A stretch of DNA of 64,000 nucleotides, from NCBI GenBank assembly GCA_026418275.1, contig JAOABQ010000011.1, positions 54,513-118,512 of the forward strand, in the 5' to 3' direction. Shown here one piece after another: positions 1 to 7,932 of the stretch. The stretch comes from Clostridia bacterium. Its GTDB lineage: Bacteria > Bacillota > Clostridia > Acetivibrionales > DSM-2933. Position numbers and translations under genes: made by a program. The notes beneath the pieces are model-generated. The model ran no database searches and had not been told where the DNA came from. It worked only from the letters and a program-made list of their open reading frames with translations. Position 1 is the stretch's first letter. Each line of letters begins with the position of its first letter.

Positions 1-1
1 C

Positions 2-796
2 GAGCATCAGAGGTCAAAGGTGGATGATTATGACGATTATTGCTTTATCGTACTCCACCTGCCAAGATATAAAAAAGAATTAATGAGGCTTGATTCGGAG
101 GAGATTGATATCTTTCTCGGTTCCAATTACCTTGTGACACTGCATGAAGGTGAGTTAAAGCCGCTCGTTGCTTTATCCCGTATGTGCCAATCAAAAGAGG
201 AGTTAAGGGAAAAGTATATGAGTGAGGGATCCGCACTTCTATTATATGAAATCGTCAAGCGGTTATTTGACTACTGCTATCCGGTTTTAGATAAAATTGG
301 ACACACTATTGACCATATCAATAAAAACATATTTAAGGACCGGTCCAGAGAAATGCTGGAAAGCATTGCGAGAACCAAGATGGAGGTCATTAACTACAGA
401 AGAATTATTAAGCCCCTAAGGCCGGTTATATTGACGCTGGAAAAAGTGATCGCAAAATATCTGCCGGAGGATATGGAAGTATATTTTGATGATATTACGG
501 ATAAAGCGGAAAAAGTGTGGGATATGTTGGAAAACTATAAAGAGGTAATCGAATCGGTAGATAATACTTTCAGTTCACTAACCAACCATACCATCAATAA
601 CTTGATGCGCACTTTTACCATTATTCAGGTTTTAATACTTCCTATGATACTTGTGAGCGGGCTTTTTTCCATGAATGTAGAGGGAATTCCCATGCATAAA
701 TATCATTTTGCATTTTGGATTGTTTTTGGGATGATTTTTATACCGACGGGGTTAATCGGTACGACAATGCTTTTAAAAAGAAAAAAGTGGTTTTAG
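2..796 (+). CDS. CorA-family divalent metal transporter, 5' end cut off by window
   Basis: This is the C-terminal 265 codons of a CorA-type Mg2+/divalent cation channel. The reading frame is open from base 2: the residues before the apparent GTG at position 20 read EHQRSKVDDYDDY, the conserved CorA segment, so the true start lies left of the window. A long helical cytoplasmic region is followed by two membrane helices near the C-terminus, the usual CorA arrangement, and a basic tail. The pore signature that is normally GMN reads SMN (LFSMNVEGIP), which is a departure from the family rule and may alter ion selectivity. A terminator hairpin follows closely, so this is probably the last gene of its unit. 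Family assignment is firm; substrate is not. Confidence 0.9.
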   Translation, partial: EHQRSKVDDYDDYCFIVLHLPRYKKELMRLDSEEIDIFLGSNYLVTLHEGELKPLVALSRMCQSKEELREKYMSEGSALLLYEIVKRLFDYCYPVLDKIGHTIDHINKNIFKDRSREMLESIARTKMEVINYRRIIKPLRPVILTLEKVIAKYLPEDMEVYFDDITDKAEKVWDMLENYKEVIESVDNTFSSLTNHTINNLMRTFTIIQVLILPMILVSGLFSMNVEGIPMHKYHFAFWIVFGMIFIPTGLIGTTMLLKRKKWF

Positions 797-838
797 CGAT
801 ATAAATAAAAATAAGATGAAACAGGACAAAATTGACCG

Positions 839-873
839 GCACGGCGTCTAACTTGAGAGAAGCCGTGCTTTTT
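839..873 (+). terminator. Intrinsic terminator after the CorA-family gene
   Basis: A 7-bp GC-rich stem, GCACGGC (839-845) with GCCGTGC (862-868), is followed at once by TTTTT. Confidence 0.8.
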
Positions 874-892
874 ACGTTATATGATTGTGATA

Positions 893-979
893 CTATGACT
901 TTTTTAAAAAAATTGTGACTTTTGATTAAAAAGTTGTGACTTTTGGCATCTTCTAATTTGCTTAAAAAAGCGGTATGAT
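893..979 (+). promoter_or_regulatory. Promoter of orphan response regulator with tandem TGTGACTTT elements
   Basis: Three direct copies of a TGACTTTT core start at 896, 916 and 937 (20 and 21 bp apart). The last reads TTGTGACTTTTGGCATCTT. A TATGAT -10 hexamer lies at 974-979, 37 bp after the proximal core, and no good -35 hexamer sits at the expected place, which suggests an activator-dependent promoter. The same arrangement recurs at three other promoters in this window (18112-18178, 20061-20119, 56893-56988). Confidence 0.6.
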
Positions 980-1026
980 AGTAATGATATATGATGTTAT
1001 TTAAAAAAGCAGGTGAAAAAAGAAAA

Positions 1027-1674
1027 ATGATTAGGGTTATAATCGTAGATGATCAGGTCATATTAAGGGAAAGTTTAAAATTCATTGTAGAGCAGGATGA
1101 CGAAATTGAAGTAATCGGGCTTGCCGGAGATGGAAACGAAGCGCTGGAAATGTGCGGAAAGCTTAAGCCGGATGTTGTACTCATGGACATTATGATGCCA
1201 AATTGCAATGGTGTCGAAGGAACTGCGTTAATTAAAAATACATACAAGGATATTAAGGTTTTAATATTGACTACATTCAGTGATACGGAAAATATATCAA
1301 GTGCTCTGAAAAATGGAGCAGATGGGTATGTGTTGAAAGATATAAAGCCGGATGAACTGATTCTTGCCATAAAAAGTGTTGCGCAAGGTCTGGGAGTTAT
1401 TCATCCAAATGCTTTTAATACCGTCGTAAAGCAGTTTGATACACCGGGCATTAAGGTGGTGAATCCGTTAAACAGCATTGATCTAGGGCTAAGCAGTAAA
1501 GATATTGATATCATTCGCCTTATTGTGGGTGGAAAAAACAATAAGGAAATTGCTACCGAGCTTTTTCTTTCGGAAGGAAATATAAAAAATTCTGTAGCTG
1601 CAATACTGGATAAGCTCAAGTTGAAAGACCGTACCCAACTGGCTGTTTTTGCGGTGAAAAACAATATAGTATAA
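1027..1674 (+). CDS. Orphan NarL/FixJ-type response regulator
   Basis: A 215-residue DNA-binding response regulator. The N-terminal receiver has the paired acidic residues (IIVDDQ), the phosphoacceptor Asp in LMDIMMP, the Thr of ILTTFSD and the Lys of VLKDIKP, so it should be phosphorylated. The C-terminal 65 residues form a LuxR-type helix-turn-helix (GLSSKDIDIIRLIVGGKNNK onward, ending with a DRTQLAVFAV-like segment). The start at 1027 is preferred over an in-frame ATG at 991, because AGGTG lies upstream and MIRVIIVDD is the normal receiver beginning. No histidine kinase gene is adjacent. Its promoter carries the tandem TGTGACTTT element found at three other genes here, which makes it a candidate for autoregulation and for control of that set. 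That link is inference. Confidence 0.9.
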   Translation: MIRVIIVDDQVILRESLKFIVEQDDEIEVIGLAGDGNEALEMCGKLKPDVVLMDIMMPNCNGVEGTALIKNTYKDIKVLILTTFSDTENISSALKNGADGYVLKDIKPDELILAIKSVAQGLGVIHPNAFNTVVKQFDTPGIKVVNPLNSIDLGLSSKDIDIIRLIVGGKNNKEIATELFLSEGNIKNSVAAILDKLKLKDRTQLAVFAVKNNIV

Positions 1675-1675
1675 A

Positions 1676-1696
1676 GCCCCGTGAAGGGGTTTTTAT
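1676..1696 (+). terminator. Terminator of response regulator gene
   Basis: Short hairpin CCCC-gtgaa-GGGG followed by TTTTTA immediately after the stop codon. Confidence 0.65.
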
Positions 1697-1698
1697 AC

Positions 1699-1802
1699 TA
1701 TAGATAACGAAGTGTAAACATAAGTAAAATTCGAGAGACGAAATACCTGGTTTACTTAGGTGTCAGAAATCGAAATCTTACTTTTACAGTTCGTTATCTA
1801 TA
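1699..1802. repeat. 104-bp palindromic element with imperfect 33-bp inverted arms
   Basis: The left arm (1699-1731) and right arm (1771-1802) are near-perfect inverted copies. Both outer ends read TATAGATAACGAA in the inward direction, and both continue into a TGTAAA...TCGA block with a few differences. The roughly 39-bp centre has no coding potential. It sits between the convergent ends of the response regulator and adhE. It may be a MITE-like or REP-like repeat, or a structured 3' region. Only one copy was found in the window. Confidence 0.5.
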
Positions 1803-1854
1803 TATGATGGGGGCATATCTTTGCTTTAAATTTATAAGGTATAATGGCTCAACA

Positions 1855-4422
1855 TTACCCCTCCCAGGCTTTTAGATAAATTTCCTTTAACTCATCCACT
1901 AAAGGCATTCTTGGGTTCGTTCCGGTACATTGGTCTGCAAATGCGTTATTTGCCAGGTAATCCAGCTGTCTTTCAAGTTCTTCCCGCCTGATGCCGGCAG
2001 CGTTTAACGAAAGCGGGATGTCAACTTCAACCATGAGCTTCTTTATGGCATCTATGAGTGCGTTGACACCTTCCTCTGTAGTTGAAGCATTAAGACCTAA
2101 ATATCTTGATATTTCAGCATACCTCTCATTGGCATGAGGATACTCATACTTGGGATAAGCAATAAATTTTGTGGGACGGCTTGCGTTATACTGAATTACA
2201 TAAGGCATAAGAATCGCATTGCCCCGGCCGTGAGGAATTCCAAAGGTGGCACCCAGATTGTGGGCCATACTGTGGTTAATACCAAGAAATGCGTTGGTAA
2301 ACGCCATCCCTGCCATGGAAGATGCATTGGCCATTTTCTCCCGGGCCTCTTTGTCTTGAGGGTTTTTATATGCTCTTGGAAGATAGCGGAATACCAGCTC
2401 AATGGCTTTAAGTGCCAAAGCGTCTGTATAATCCGATGCCATAACCGACACGTAGGACTCAATGGAATGGGTCAGTACATCCATTCCTGTATCGGAAGTT
2501 ACGGAAGGTGGAACGGTATAAGTCAATTCAGGGTCGATAATAGCGATATCCGGTGTAAGTTCATAGTCAGCCAGAGGGTATTTTATACCTTTGATTTTAT
2601 CCGTGATTACAGCAAAGGCAGTTATTTCAGAACCTGTTCCTGCTGTAGTTGGGATTGCCACAAACCTTGCTTTTTTACCCAGGTCAGGAAAACGGACAGC
2701 CCTTTTTCGAATATCCATAAATTTTAGTCTCAACATCTCAAATTCCGTGTTCTCATATTCATAAAAGAGCCACATCCCTTTGGCCGCGTCAATTGCAGAT
2801 CCTCCCCCGAAGGCGATGATAATATCAGGGTTAAACTTATTCATCTCTCTAACCCCTTTATAAACCGTTTCCACAGAAGGATCCGGTTCAACGTCTTGGA
2901 ATATTTCAAACTTCATTCCCGTTTTTTCAAGGTGATATAACGCCTTATCCACCAAACCGATTTTTACCATGGAAGCATCGGTGACGATAAATACCCGGTT
3001 TCCCTTAAGCTTTGAGAGGTACTGCAGTGAGCCGGGCTCAAAGTATATTTTAGGAGGAATCTTAAACCATTTCATAGTAACCGTCCTTTTTGCGACCCTT
3101 TTAATATTAATCAGGTTTGAGGTACTAACATTTTGTGTTGTTGAATTTTTACCCATGGTACCGCAGCCTAATGTTAAAGAGGGCCTGTAATTGTTATAAA
3201 GATCGCCGATGGCCCCTTGGGATGAAGGGGAATTTACAATCAGCCTTCCAGCTCTGACTTTTTCGCTGAATTCCCGAATAACAGCGTCATTTTCCGAGTG
3301 GATTACAGCAGAATGGCCTAAACCGCCAAATTCGGTCATTTCTTCACACTTTCTGATTCCCTCCTTATAATTGTCTACAATATAGAAAGCAAGGATTGGA
3401 CTCAGTTTTTCCCGGGAAAGCGGATAATCAGGGCCAACACCTTCTAGGGGGGCTACCAGAATTTTAGTATCTTTGGGTACAGAGAAGCCGGTCATTTCAG
3501 CAATTTTATAAGCCGGTTGGCCTACGATTTTAGGATTCATGGCACATTTTTCTTCATCAATGGCTGTTTCAGAGAGCATTCTTATTTCGTTTTCGTTTAG
3601 AAAATAGCATCCCATGTCCTTCATAATCGTTACGATCTCATCTGCAATTTCCCTGTCTACAATTAAGGCTTGTTCGGATGCGCAGATCATGCCATTATCA
3701 AATGTTTTACTCAAAATTAAATCGGATACAGCTCTTTTGGTGTTAGCGGACTTTTCTATATAACAGGGAACATTACCCGGTCCAACCCCAAGGGCAGGTT
3801 TTCCGGTGCTGTATGCAGCTTGAACCATGCTTGCTCCACCTGTAGCGAGAACCATGGAAACATCAGGATGGTTCATGAGAATTTTTGTTGCATCCACAGA
3901 AGGGTGTTCGATCCATTGGATACAATACTTTGGAGCCCCTGCCTTTACTGCTGCGTCCCTAACAATTCTGGCAGATTCTGCGGAGCATTTTTGTGCTTTT
4001 GGATGAAAACTGAATATAATCGGGTTTCTGGTTTTAACAGCAATTAATGCTTTAAAAAGTGTGGTGGAAGTGGGGTTGGTAACCGGAGTTACCCCTGCAA
4101 CGGTACCGACCGGCTCGGCAACTTCAAAATAGTTGTCTTCCTCATTTTCACTCACGATCCCAACCGTTTTGTCATATTTAATACTGTGATATACATACTC
4201 GGTTGCAAACAGGTTCTTTATCACCTTATCCTCATAGATACCCATTCCGGTTTCATCCGCAGCGAGTTTGGCAAGCTCCATATGTTTTTCTATTCCTGCA
4301 AAGGTCATAACTTTCACAATACGGTCAATAGCTTCCTGATTAAGGCTTTTATATTCTTCTTGAGCGCTTGCGGCGTTTTTTACCAATTGGCTGATCATGT
4401 CGTGCACTTCATGTTTTTCCAT
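1855..4422 (-). CDS. adhE: Bifunctional acetaldehyde-CoA/alcohol dehydrogenase
   Basis: An 855-residue AdhE, which reduces acetyl-CoA to acetaldehyde and then ethanol with NADH and is a main fermentative electron sink in cellulolytic clostridia. The N-terminal half is a CoA-acylating aldehyde dehydrogenase, with the catalytic Cys in DNGMICASEQ around residue 245. The C-terminal half is an iron-dependent alcohol dehydrogenase, with the metal-binding segment HSMAHNLGATFGIPHGRGN. Length is close to the usual 860-870. The ATG at 4422 is chosen over an upstream in-frame GTG at 4431 because AGGAGG stands about 8 bases before it and overlaps the GTG region. It is a single-gene unit. Two Rex-like operators flank its promoter, so NADH-responsive repression is likely. 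Confidence 0.97.
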   Translation of the reverse strand: MEKHEVHDMISQLVKNAASAQEEYKSLNQEAIDRIVKVMTFAGIEKHMELAKLAADETGMGIYEDKVIKNLFATEYVYHSIKYDKTVGIVSENEEDNYFEVAEPVGTVAGVTPVTNPTSTTLFKALIAVKTRNPIIFSFHPKAQKCSAESARIVRDAAVKAGAPKYCIQWIEHPSVDATKILMNHPDVSMVLATGGASMVQAAYSTGKPALGVGPGNVPCYIEKSANTKRAVSDLILSKTFDNGMICASEQALIVDREIADEIVTIMKDMGCYFLNENEIRMLSETAIDEEKCAMNPKIVGQPAYKIAEMTGFSVPKDTKILVAPLEGVGPDYPLSREKLSPILAFYIVDNYKEGIRKCEEMTEFGGLGHSAVIHSENDAVIREFSEKVRAGRLIVNSPSSQGAIGDLYNNYRPSLTLGCGTMGKNSTTQNVSTSNLINIKRVAKRTVTMKWFKIPPKIYFEPGSLQYLSKLKGNRVFIVTDASMVKIGLVDKALYHLEKTGMKFEIFQDVEPDPSVETVYKGVREMNKFNPDIIIAFGGGSAIDAAKGMWLFYEYENTEFEMLRLKFMDIRKRAVRFPDLGKKARFVAIPTTAGTGSEITAFAVITDKIKGIKYPLADYELTPDIAIIDPELTYTVPPSVTSDTGMDVLTHSIESYVSVMASDYTDALALKAIELVFRYLPRAYKNPQDKEAREKMANASSMAGMAFTNAFLGINHSMAHNLGATFGIPHGRGNAILMPYVIQYNASRPTKFIAYPKYEYPHANERYAEISRYLGLNASTTEEGVNALIDAIKKLMVEVDIPLSLNAAGIRREELERQLDYLANNAFADQCTGTNPRMPLVDELKEIYLKAWEG

Positions 4423-4435
4423 GTGAAGCACCTCC

Positions 4436-4518
4436 TGTTAAAAAAATAACAACAGTTCCTAATATTATTATACCCTTCGCATTTAATAATAAACAAAGAA
4501 ATTGTTAAAAAAATAACG
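4436..4518 (-). promoter_or_regulatory. adhE promoter with two Rex-like operators
   Basis: On the minus strand a TATAAT -10 (4472 to 4467) is preceded by TTGTTT (4496 to 4491) with an 18-bp spacer. Two dyads of the form TGTTA-N6-TAAC flank it: TGTTAAAAAAATAACA at 4436-4451, abutting the ribosome binding site, and TGTTAAAAAAATAACG at 4503-4518, just upstream of the -35. These match the clostridial Rex consensus TTGTTAA-N4-TTAACAA. Rex control of adhE is known in clostridia; the sites here are read from sequence only. Confidence 0.75.
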
Positions 4519-4683
4519 AATTGTAAATGTTATATATGCGGTAAGGTGCGGATCCTAGAAAAGCCAATGAAACATGGAATTTATGTGATGACATATTTAG
4601 ATAAAAATGTTATCATATAAGTGAAAGCCTTCTTTTATACGTTACTCCGTTTTAAAATTAAAGAATATATTGGAGGGGATAGT

Positions 4684-5490
4684 TTGAAAATATCTTTTTC
4701 TACGCTCGGTTGCCCTGGATGGTCTTGGGAGGATATGCTTGTAACTGCAAAAGATCTTGGATTTAATGGGATAGAAATTCGTGGTATTGAAAACGAACTG
4801 TATGTTCCCAAGGCAAATCCTTTTTTGCCTTCAAATATCGGAAAAACAAAAGATAGATTACATAAGCTAAGTTTGGAAATCCCTTGTCTGACTTCATCAT
4901 GTTATCTGTTTGAAAAGTCAAATATTGACTTCTTTATTGAGGAAGGAAAGGATTACGTTGATTTGGCAAATAGGCTTGGGACTCCTTATGTCCGTGTGTT
5001 GGGGGATTCGGATCCTGCACCCGAAAGAGACATTGATTTTGACTTTGTGGCTTCCAACCTTTCCACCTTATCCGACTATGCAGAGGGAAAGAATGTAAAG
5101 GTTCTAATTGAAACAAACGGATTTTTTGCCGATTCAAACCAAATGCTGAAGATGATGGAGAAGGTTAAAAGTCCAAACTTAGGTGTCCTTTGGGATATCC
5201 ATCACCCCTTCCGTTTTGCAAATGAGCCTGTGAAGGAAACTTACAGTAAACTTAAAAACTATATACAATTCATACACATCAAGGATTCATCCATTGAAAA
5301 CGGGAAAGTAAAGTATAAAATGATGGGACATGGGGATATTCCGGTAAAAGAAGTATTATTGTTACTAAAAGAGAATCAATACAGTGGCTATGTCTCGCTG
5401 GAATGGGTGAAACGCTGGTGTATGGATCTGGAAGAGCCGGGAGTTGTTTTTTCCCACTTCGCAAATTATATCCATGATATCACACAGTAA
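4684..5490 (+). CDS. Xylose-isomerase-like TIM-barrel sugar phosphate isomerase/epimerase
   Basis: A 268-residue protein of the AP-endonuclease-2/xylose isomerase-like barrel family, whose members isomerise or epimerise sugars or handle inositol-type substrates. Visible landmarks are the N-terminal strand KISFSTLGCPGWSW, a mid-protein LIETNG metal-site strand, LGVLWDIHHPFR, FIHIKDS and the C-terminal GYVSLEWVKRW. The acidic and histidine residues at these strand ends are the usual divalent metal ligands. The TTG start at 4684 is preferred because GGAGGGG lies 7 bases before it; a GTG at 4621 has no ribosome binding site. A -10-like TATCAT lies near 4609. The gene stands alone, so the substrate cannot be inferred. 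Confidence 0.85.
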   Translation: MKISFSTLGCPGWSWEDMLVTAKDLGFNGIEIRGIENELYVPKANPFLPSNIGKTKDRLHKLSLEIPCLTSSCYLFEKSNIDFFIEEGKDYVDLANRLGTPYVRVLGDSDPAPERDIDFDFVASNLSTLSDYAEGKNVKVLIETNGFFADSNQMLKMMEKVKSPNLGVLWDIHHPFRFANEPVKETYSKLKNYIQFIHIKDSSIENGKVKYKMMGHGDIPVKEVLLLLKENQYSGYVSLEWVKRWCMDLEEPGVVFSHFANYIHDITQ

Positions 5491-5584
5491 CCGGTGCTAA
5501 CGGCATCTCTTTAGGTTGGCCCAAAACATGAATAGCATCTTAACAAAATTTTGGGTATAATAATAAAAGAGAATAAGTTTAATT

Positions 5585-5610
5585 AAAAGCAAACCGTTTG
5601 GTTTGCTTTT
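5585..5610. terminator. Hairpin with T-rich arm between isomerase and thpR
   Basis: An 11-bp stem, AAAAGCAAACC with GGTTTGCTTTT, closes a GTTT tetraloop. The A/T-rich flanks allow it to act in both directions. It lies about 50 bp before thpR and may terminate the upstream transcript. Confidence 0.55.
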
Positions 5611-5660
5611 TAAATGGAGAAAAATAGATTTGGTAGAAATTTCGGATAAAGGAGACAGCC

Positions 5661-6221
5661 ATGCGTTCATTTATAGGCATTGATTTTAGTAAAGAGTTAA
5701 AGAGTAAAATAGCCGATATTCAGATGAAGTTAAGAAGTGATGCGGATGTTGGCAGGTGGAAGTATATTGACAATTTTCATCTTACACTTAAATTTTTGGA
5801 TGAAATCTCCAAAGAGCAAACGGATGACATCCATCAGAAGCTTGAAGAAATCAGCGAAAGAACAGAAAAGTTTGAGCTAAGGCTTGAGGAATTGGGGAAT
5901 TTCCCGGGAAAAGATAAGATCCGGGTTGTGTGGCTCAGTGTGGGTGGAGAGCTGGAACGTTTGCATCATCTACAAAGGCAAATAGATCAGGCTCTTGAGC
6001 TTATTGGGTTTGAGAAGGAAAAAAGAAAGTATACACCCCACATTACAATTGCCCAGGATGTCCGGTTTCGTTCACACTTTGAAGAAGTAAAAAAACGGGT
6101 TTTGTTGGATACCCTTCCTAGCATAAAGGTAGACAAGTTATATTTATTTAAGAGTGAACAGATAGGAAATAAAAGGGTTTATACTCCCGTAAGAGAATAT
6201 AAACTCTATGATCCATTTTAA
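5661..6221 (+). CDS. thpR: RNA 2',3'-cyclic phosphodiesterase (2'-5' RNA ligase family)
   Basis: A 186-residue member of the two-histidine phosphoesterase (LigT/ThpR) family. These enzymes open 2',3'-cyclic phosphates on RNA ends and were first noticed as 2'-5' RNA ligases. The two catalytic H-x-T motifs are visible as FHLTLKFL (about residue 45) and TPHITIAQ (about residue 128), and the N-terminal MRSFIGIDF strand is typical. Length is normal for the family. An AAAGGAGA ribosome binding site precedes the ATG. The CapA-like gene follows after about 95 bp and could be cotranscribed. Confidence 0.93.
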   Translation: MRSFIGIDFSKELKSKIADIQMKLRSDADVGRWKYIDNFHLTLKFLDEISKEQTDDIHQKLEEISERTEKFELRLEELGNFPGKDKIRVVWLSVGGELERLHHLQRQIDQALELIGFEKEKRKYTPHITIAQDVRFRSHFEEVKKRVLLDTLPSIKVDKLYLFKSEQIGNKRVYTPVREYKLYDPF

Positions 6222-6317
6222 AAAGATATTAAGCACCGTCATTGCGTGTTTTACCATAGAATGTCCGGTGAAATTATCTGTCCTATATGGAAAAAAGTAT
6301 TAAAGGGGAAAAGCAAT

Positions 6318-7523
6318 ATGAAAAAGTGGGGATTTGTTGTTCTTGTGCTTGCAGCTGTACTGGCTGTATTTGGAGGAATATGGGTTTTTATCAACATGGA
6401 GAAAGACGTGAAAGTAGTATCTGCCGATGAAAAGTCAGGTACACCTGAAACTACAGCACTGAAAATGCTGACCTATTCACCTTCTCCAGGGAATGCAACT
6501 CCTTCTTCGGAACCTCAGATAGACAGAAAGAATACCTTAAGAATCACTGCGGTAGGGGACATTCTTTTAGGCAGGGGAGTGGGGGGAAGACTTCAGAAGG
6601 ATAAAAAAGGATATATTTATCCTTTTGAAAAGGTGGTGCACTATTTAAAAGAAGGGGATATTGTGTTCGGAAATTTGGAAGAACCTATTACCTCCAGTCA
6701 GCATGGCCTTTTGGGAATCCGTGAGGGGGGGAAATATGTATTAAAGAACGAAGTTGAAGCATTTAACGGTATAAAGTATGCGGGTTTTAATCTTCTCAAC
6801 CTGGCAAATAATCACATCTTGGATTATTATGATATAGGACTTAATGATACCATAAGAATATTGGATCAAAATCAAATTGCCCATTCGGGTGCTGGGAAGG
6901 ATTTGGAGGAAGCCAGAAAGCTTGCAATTATTGAGAAAAAGGGCGTTAAGGTTGGAATGCTTTCATATACGGATATGTCCGAAGTGCTTTATAAAGGAAA
7001 CCCGCCCATTAGGTTTAGAGCAGAAAAGGATAGATATGGCGTCGCGCCGAGGAACTATGATTATATCAGGGAAGATATAGAGAAAGCAAAGGGACAGGTA
7101 GATTTATTGATTATTTCCCTCCATTGGGGAAAGGAAGAGAGTTTTGATGTTTTACCCGAGCAGGTAGAAATGTCCCATAAGCTTTTAGACCAAGGGGCGG
7201 ATATCATATTAGGCCATCACCCCCATCAATTTCAGGGGATTGAGATTTATAAAGGAAAACCTATCATTTATAGTTTAGGGAATTTTATTTTTGATCAAAA
7301 CGACCCTGAAAACCAGGAAGCCTTTATTTTGCAGATGGATTTTGAGAAGAAAAGACTCACGAACTTTTATGCCATTCCCATCAAAACGGTGAACAAGACA
7401 CAAGTGGTTGTACCCGAAGGAGCGGCTTCAGATAATCTGTTAAAAAGAGAAGCGGAGCTTTGCTTAAAGCTTAATACACCTTGCGAAATCAAGGAAAATA
7501 AACTGATTTTCAAAATAAACTAA
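6318..7523 (+). CDS. CapA/PgsA-like metallophosphatase-fold surface protein
   Basis: A 401-residue exported or membrane-anchored protein of the CapA (poly-gamma-glutamate capsule) family, which has a calcineurin-like phosphoesterase fold. One N-terminal membrane segment (about residues 4-27) is followed by a low-complexity linker and then the CapA domain from about residue 72. Motifs include AVGDILLGRGVG, FGNLEEPIT, NLANNHILDYYD, ISLHWGKE and GHHPHQFQGIE...YSLGNFIFDQ, which carry the Asp, Asn and His residues expected at the metal site. The ATG at 6318 with AAAGGGGAA upstream is preferred over a longer frame from 6246, since it begins the signal anchor. No pgsB/C neighbours are present, so a role in capsule synthesis is not supported; it may act on wall polymers. 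Confidence 0.88.
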   Translation: MKKWGFVVLVLAAVLAVFGGIWVFINMEKDVKVVSADEKSGTPETTALKMLTYSPSPGNATPSSEPQIDRKNTLRITAVGDILLGRGVGGRLQKDKKGYIYPFEKVVHYLKEGDIVFGNLEEPITSSQHGLLGIREGGKYVLKNEVEAFNGIKYAGFNLLNLANNHILDYYDIGLNDTIRILDQNQIAHSGAGKDLEEARKLAIIEKKGVKVGMLSYTDMSEVLYKGNPPIRFRAEKDRYGVAPRNYDYIREDIEKAKGQVDLLIISLHWGKEESFDVLPEQVEMSHKLLDQGADIILGHHPHQFQGIEIYKGKPIIYSLGNFIFDQNDPENQEAFILQMDFEKKRLTNFYAIPIKTVNKTQVVVPEGAASDNLLKREAELCLKLNTPCEIKENKLIFKIN

Positions 7524-7599
7524 ATTTTAATGATTAAAAGGATTTTTCCCTTTGGATTTAGAATATATATAAGGAATATAAATTTCAAGGAGGAATGAT

Positions 7600-7845
7600 A
7601 TGAATCTTATTAAATGTTTGTTTTGCGGAAAAGTCACTAAGATTCATAAAATTAATGTACAAAAAACCATCAATAGCAAAACGGTAACATTAGCTAACGC
7701 GCCTGTTTATTATTGTGAAGTTTGTAAAGAAACATTCTATCCAAAAGAGGTGCAAGATTCGTTCAGATACATAAAGGATAGGGGCTTGGAAACCAAAGGA
7801 ATCCTGTATAACTTTGATGATATGAGTAAAAAAGTTTCCGATTAA
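7600..7845 (+). CDS. Small YgiT/MqsA-type zinc-finger protein
   Basis: An 81-residue protein with two CxxC pairs (CLFC near the N-terminus, CEVC about 30 residues later) separated by a beta-rich segment. This is the YgiT-type zinc finger seen at the N-terminus of the MqsA antitoxin. The conserved post-motif segment ETFYPKEVQDSF is present, but no helix-turn-helix domain follows and no MqsR-like toxin gene is adjacent. It is therefore probably a stand-alone zinc-finger protein or an orphan antitoxin half. A strong AAGGAGG ribosome binding site precedes the ATG and a terminator follows. Confidence 0.8.
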   Translation: MNLIKCLFCGKVTKIHKINVQKTINSKTVTLANAPVYYCEVCKETFYPKEVQDSFRYIKDRGLETKGILYNFDDMSKKVSD

Positions 7846-7864
7846 AATAACCTTTACAAAGTAG

Positions 7865-7903
7865 AAAAAGCTTTCGGATGGATGGGTCCCCGGAAGCTTT
7901 TTA
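7865..7903 (+). terminator. Terminator after zinc-finger gene
   Basis: A long hairpin, AAAAAGCTTTCGG (7865-7877) with CCGGAAGCTTTTT (7890-7902), has one wobble and A/T tails on both sides, so it may stop transcription from both strands. Confidence 0.75.
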
Positions 7904-7932
7904 ATTATGCATTTTAACTATATAAAATGAAA

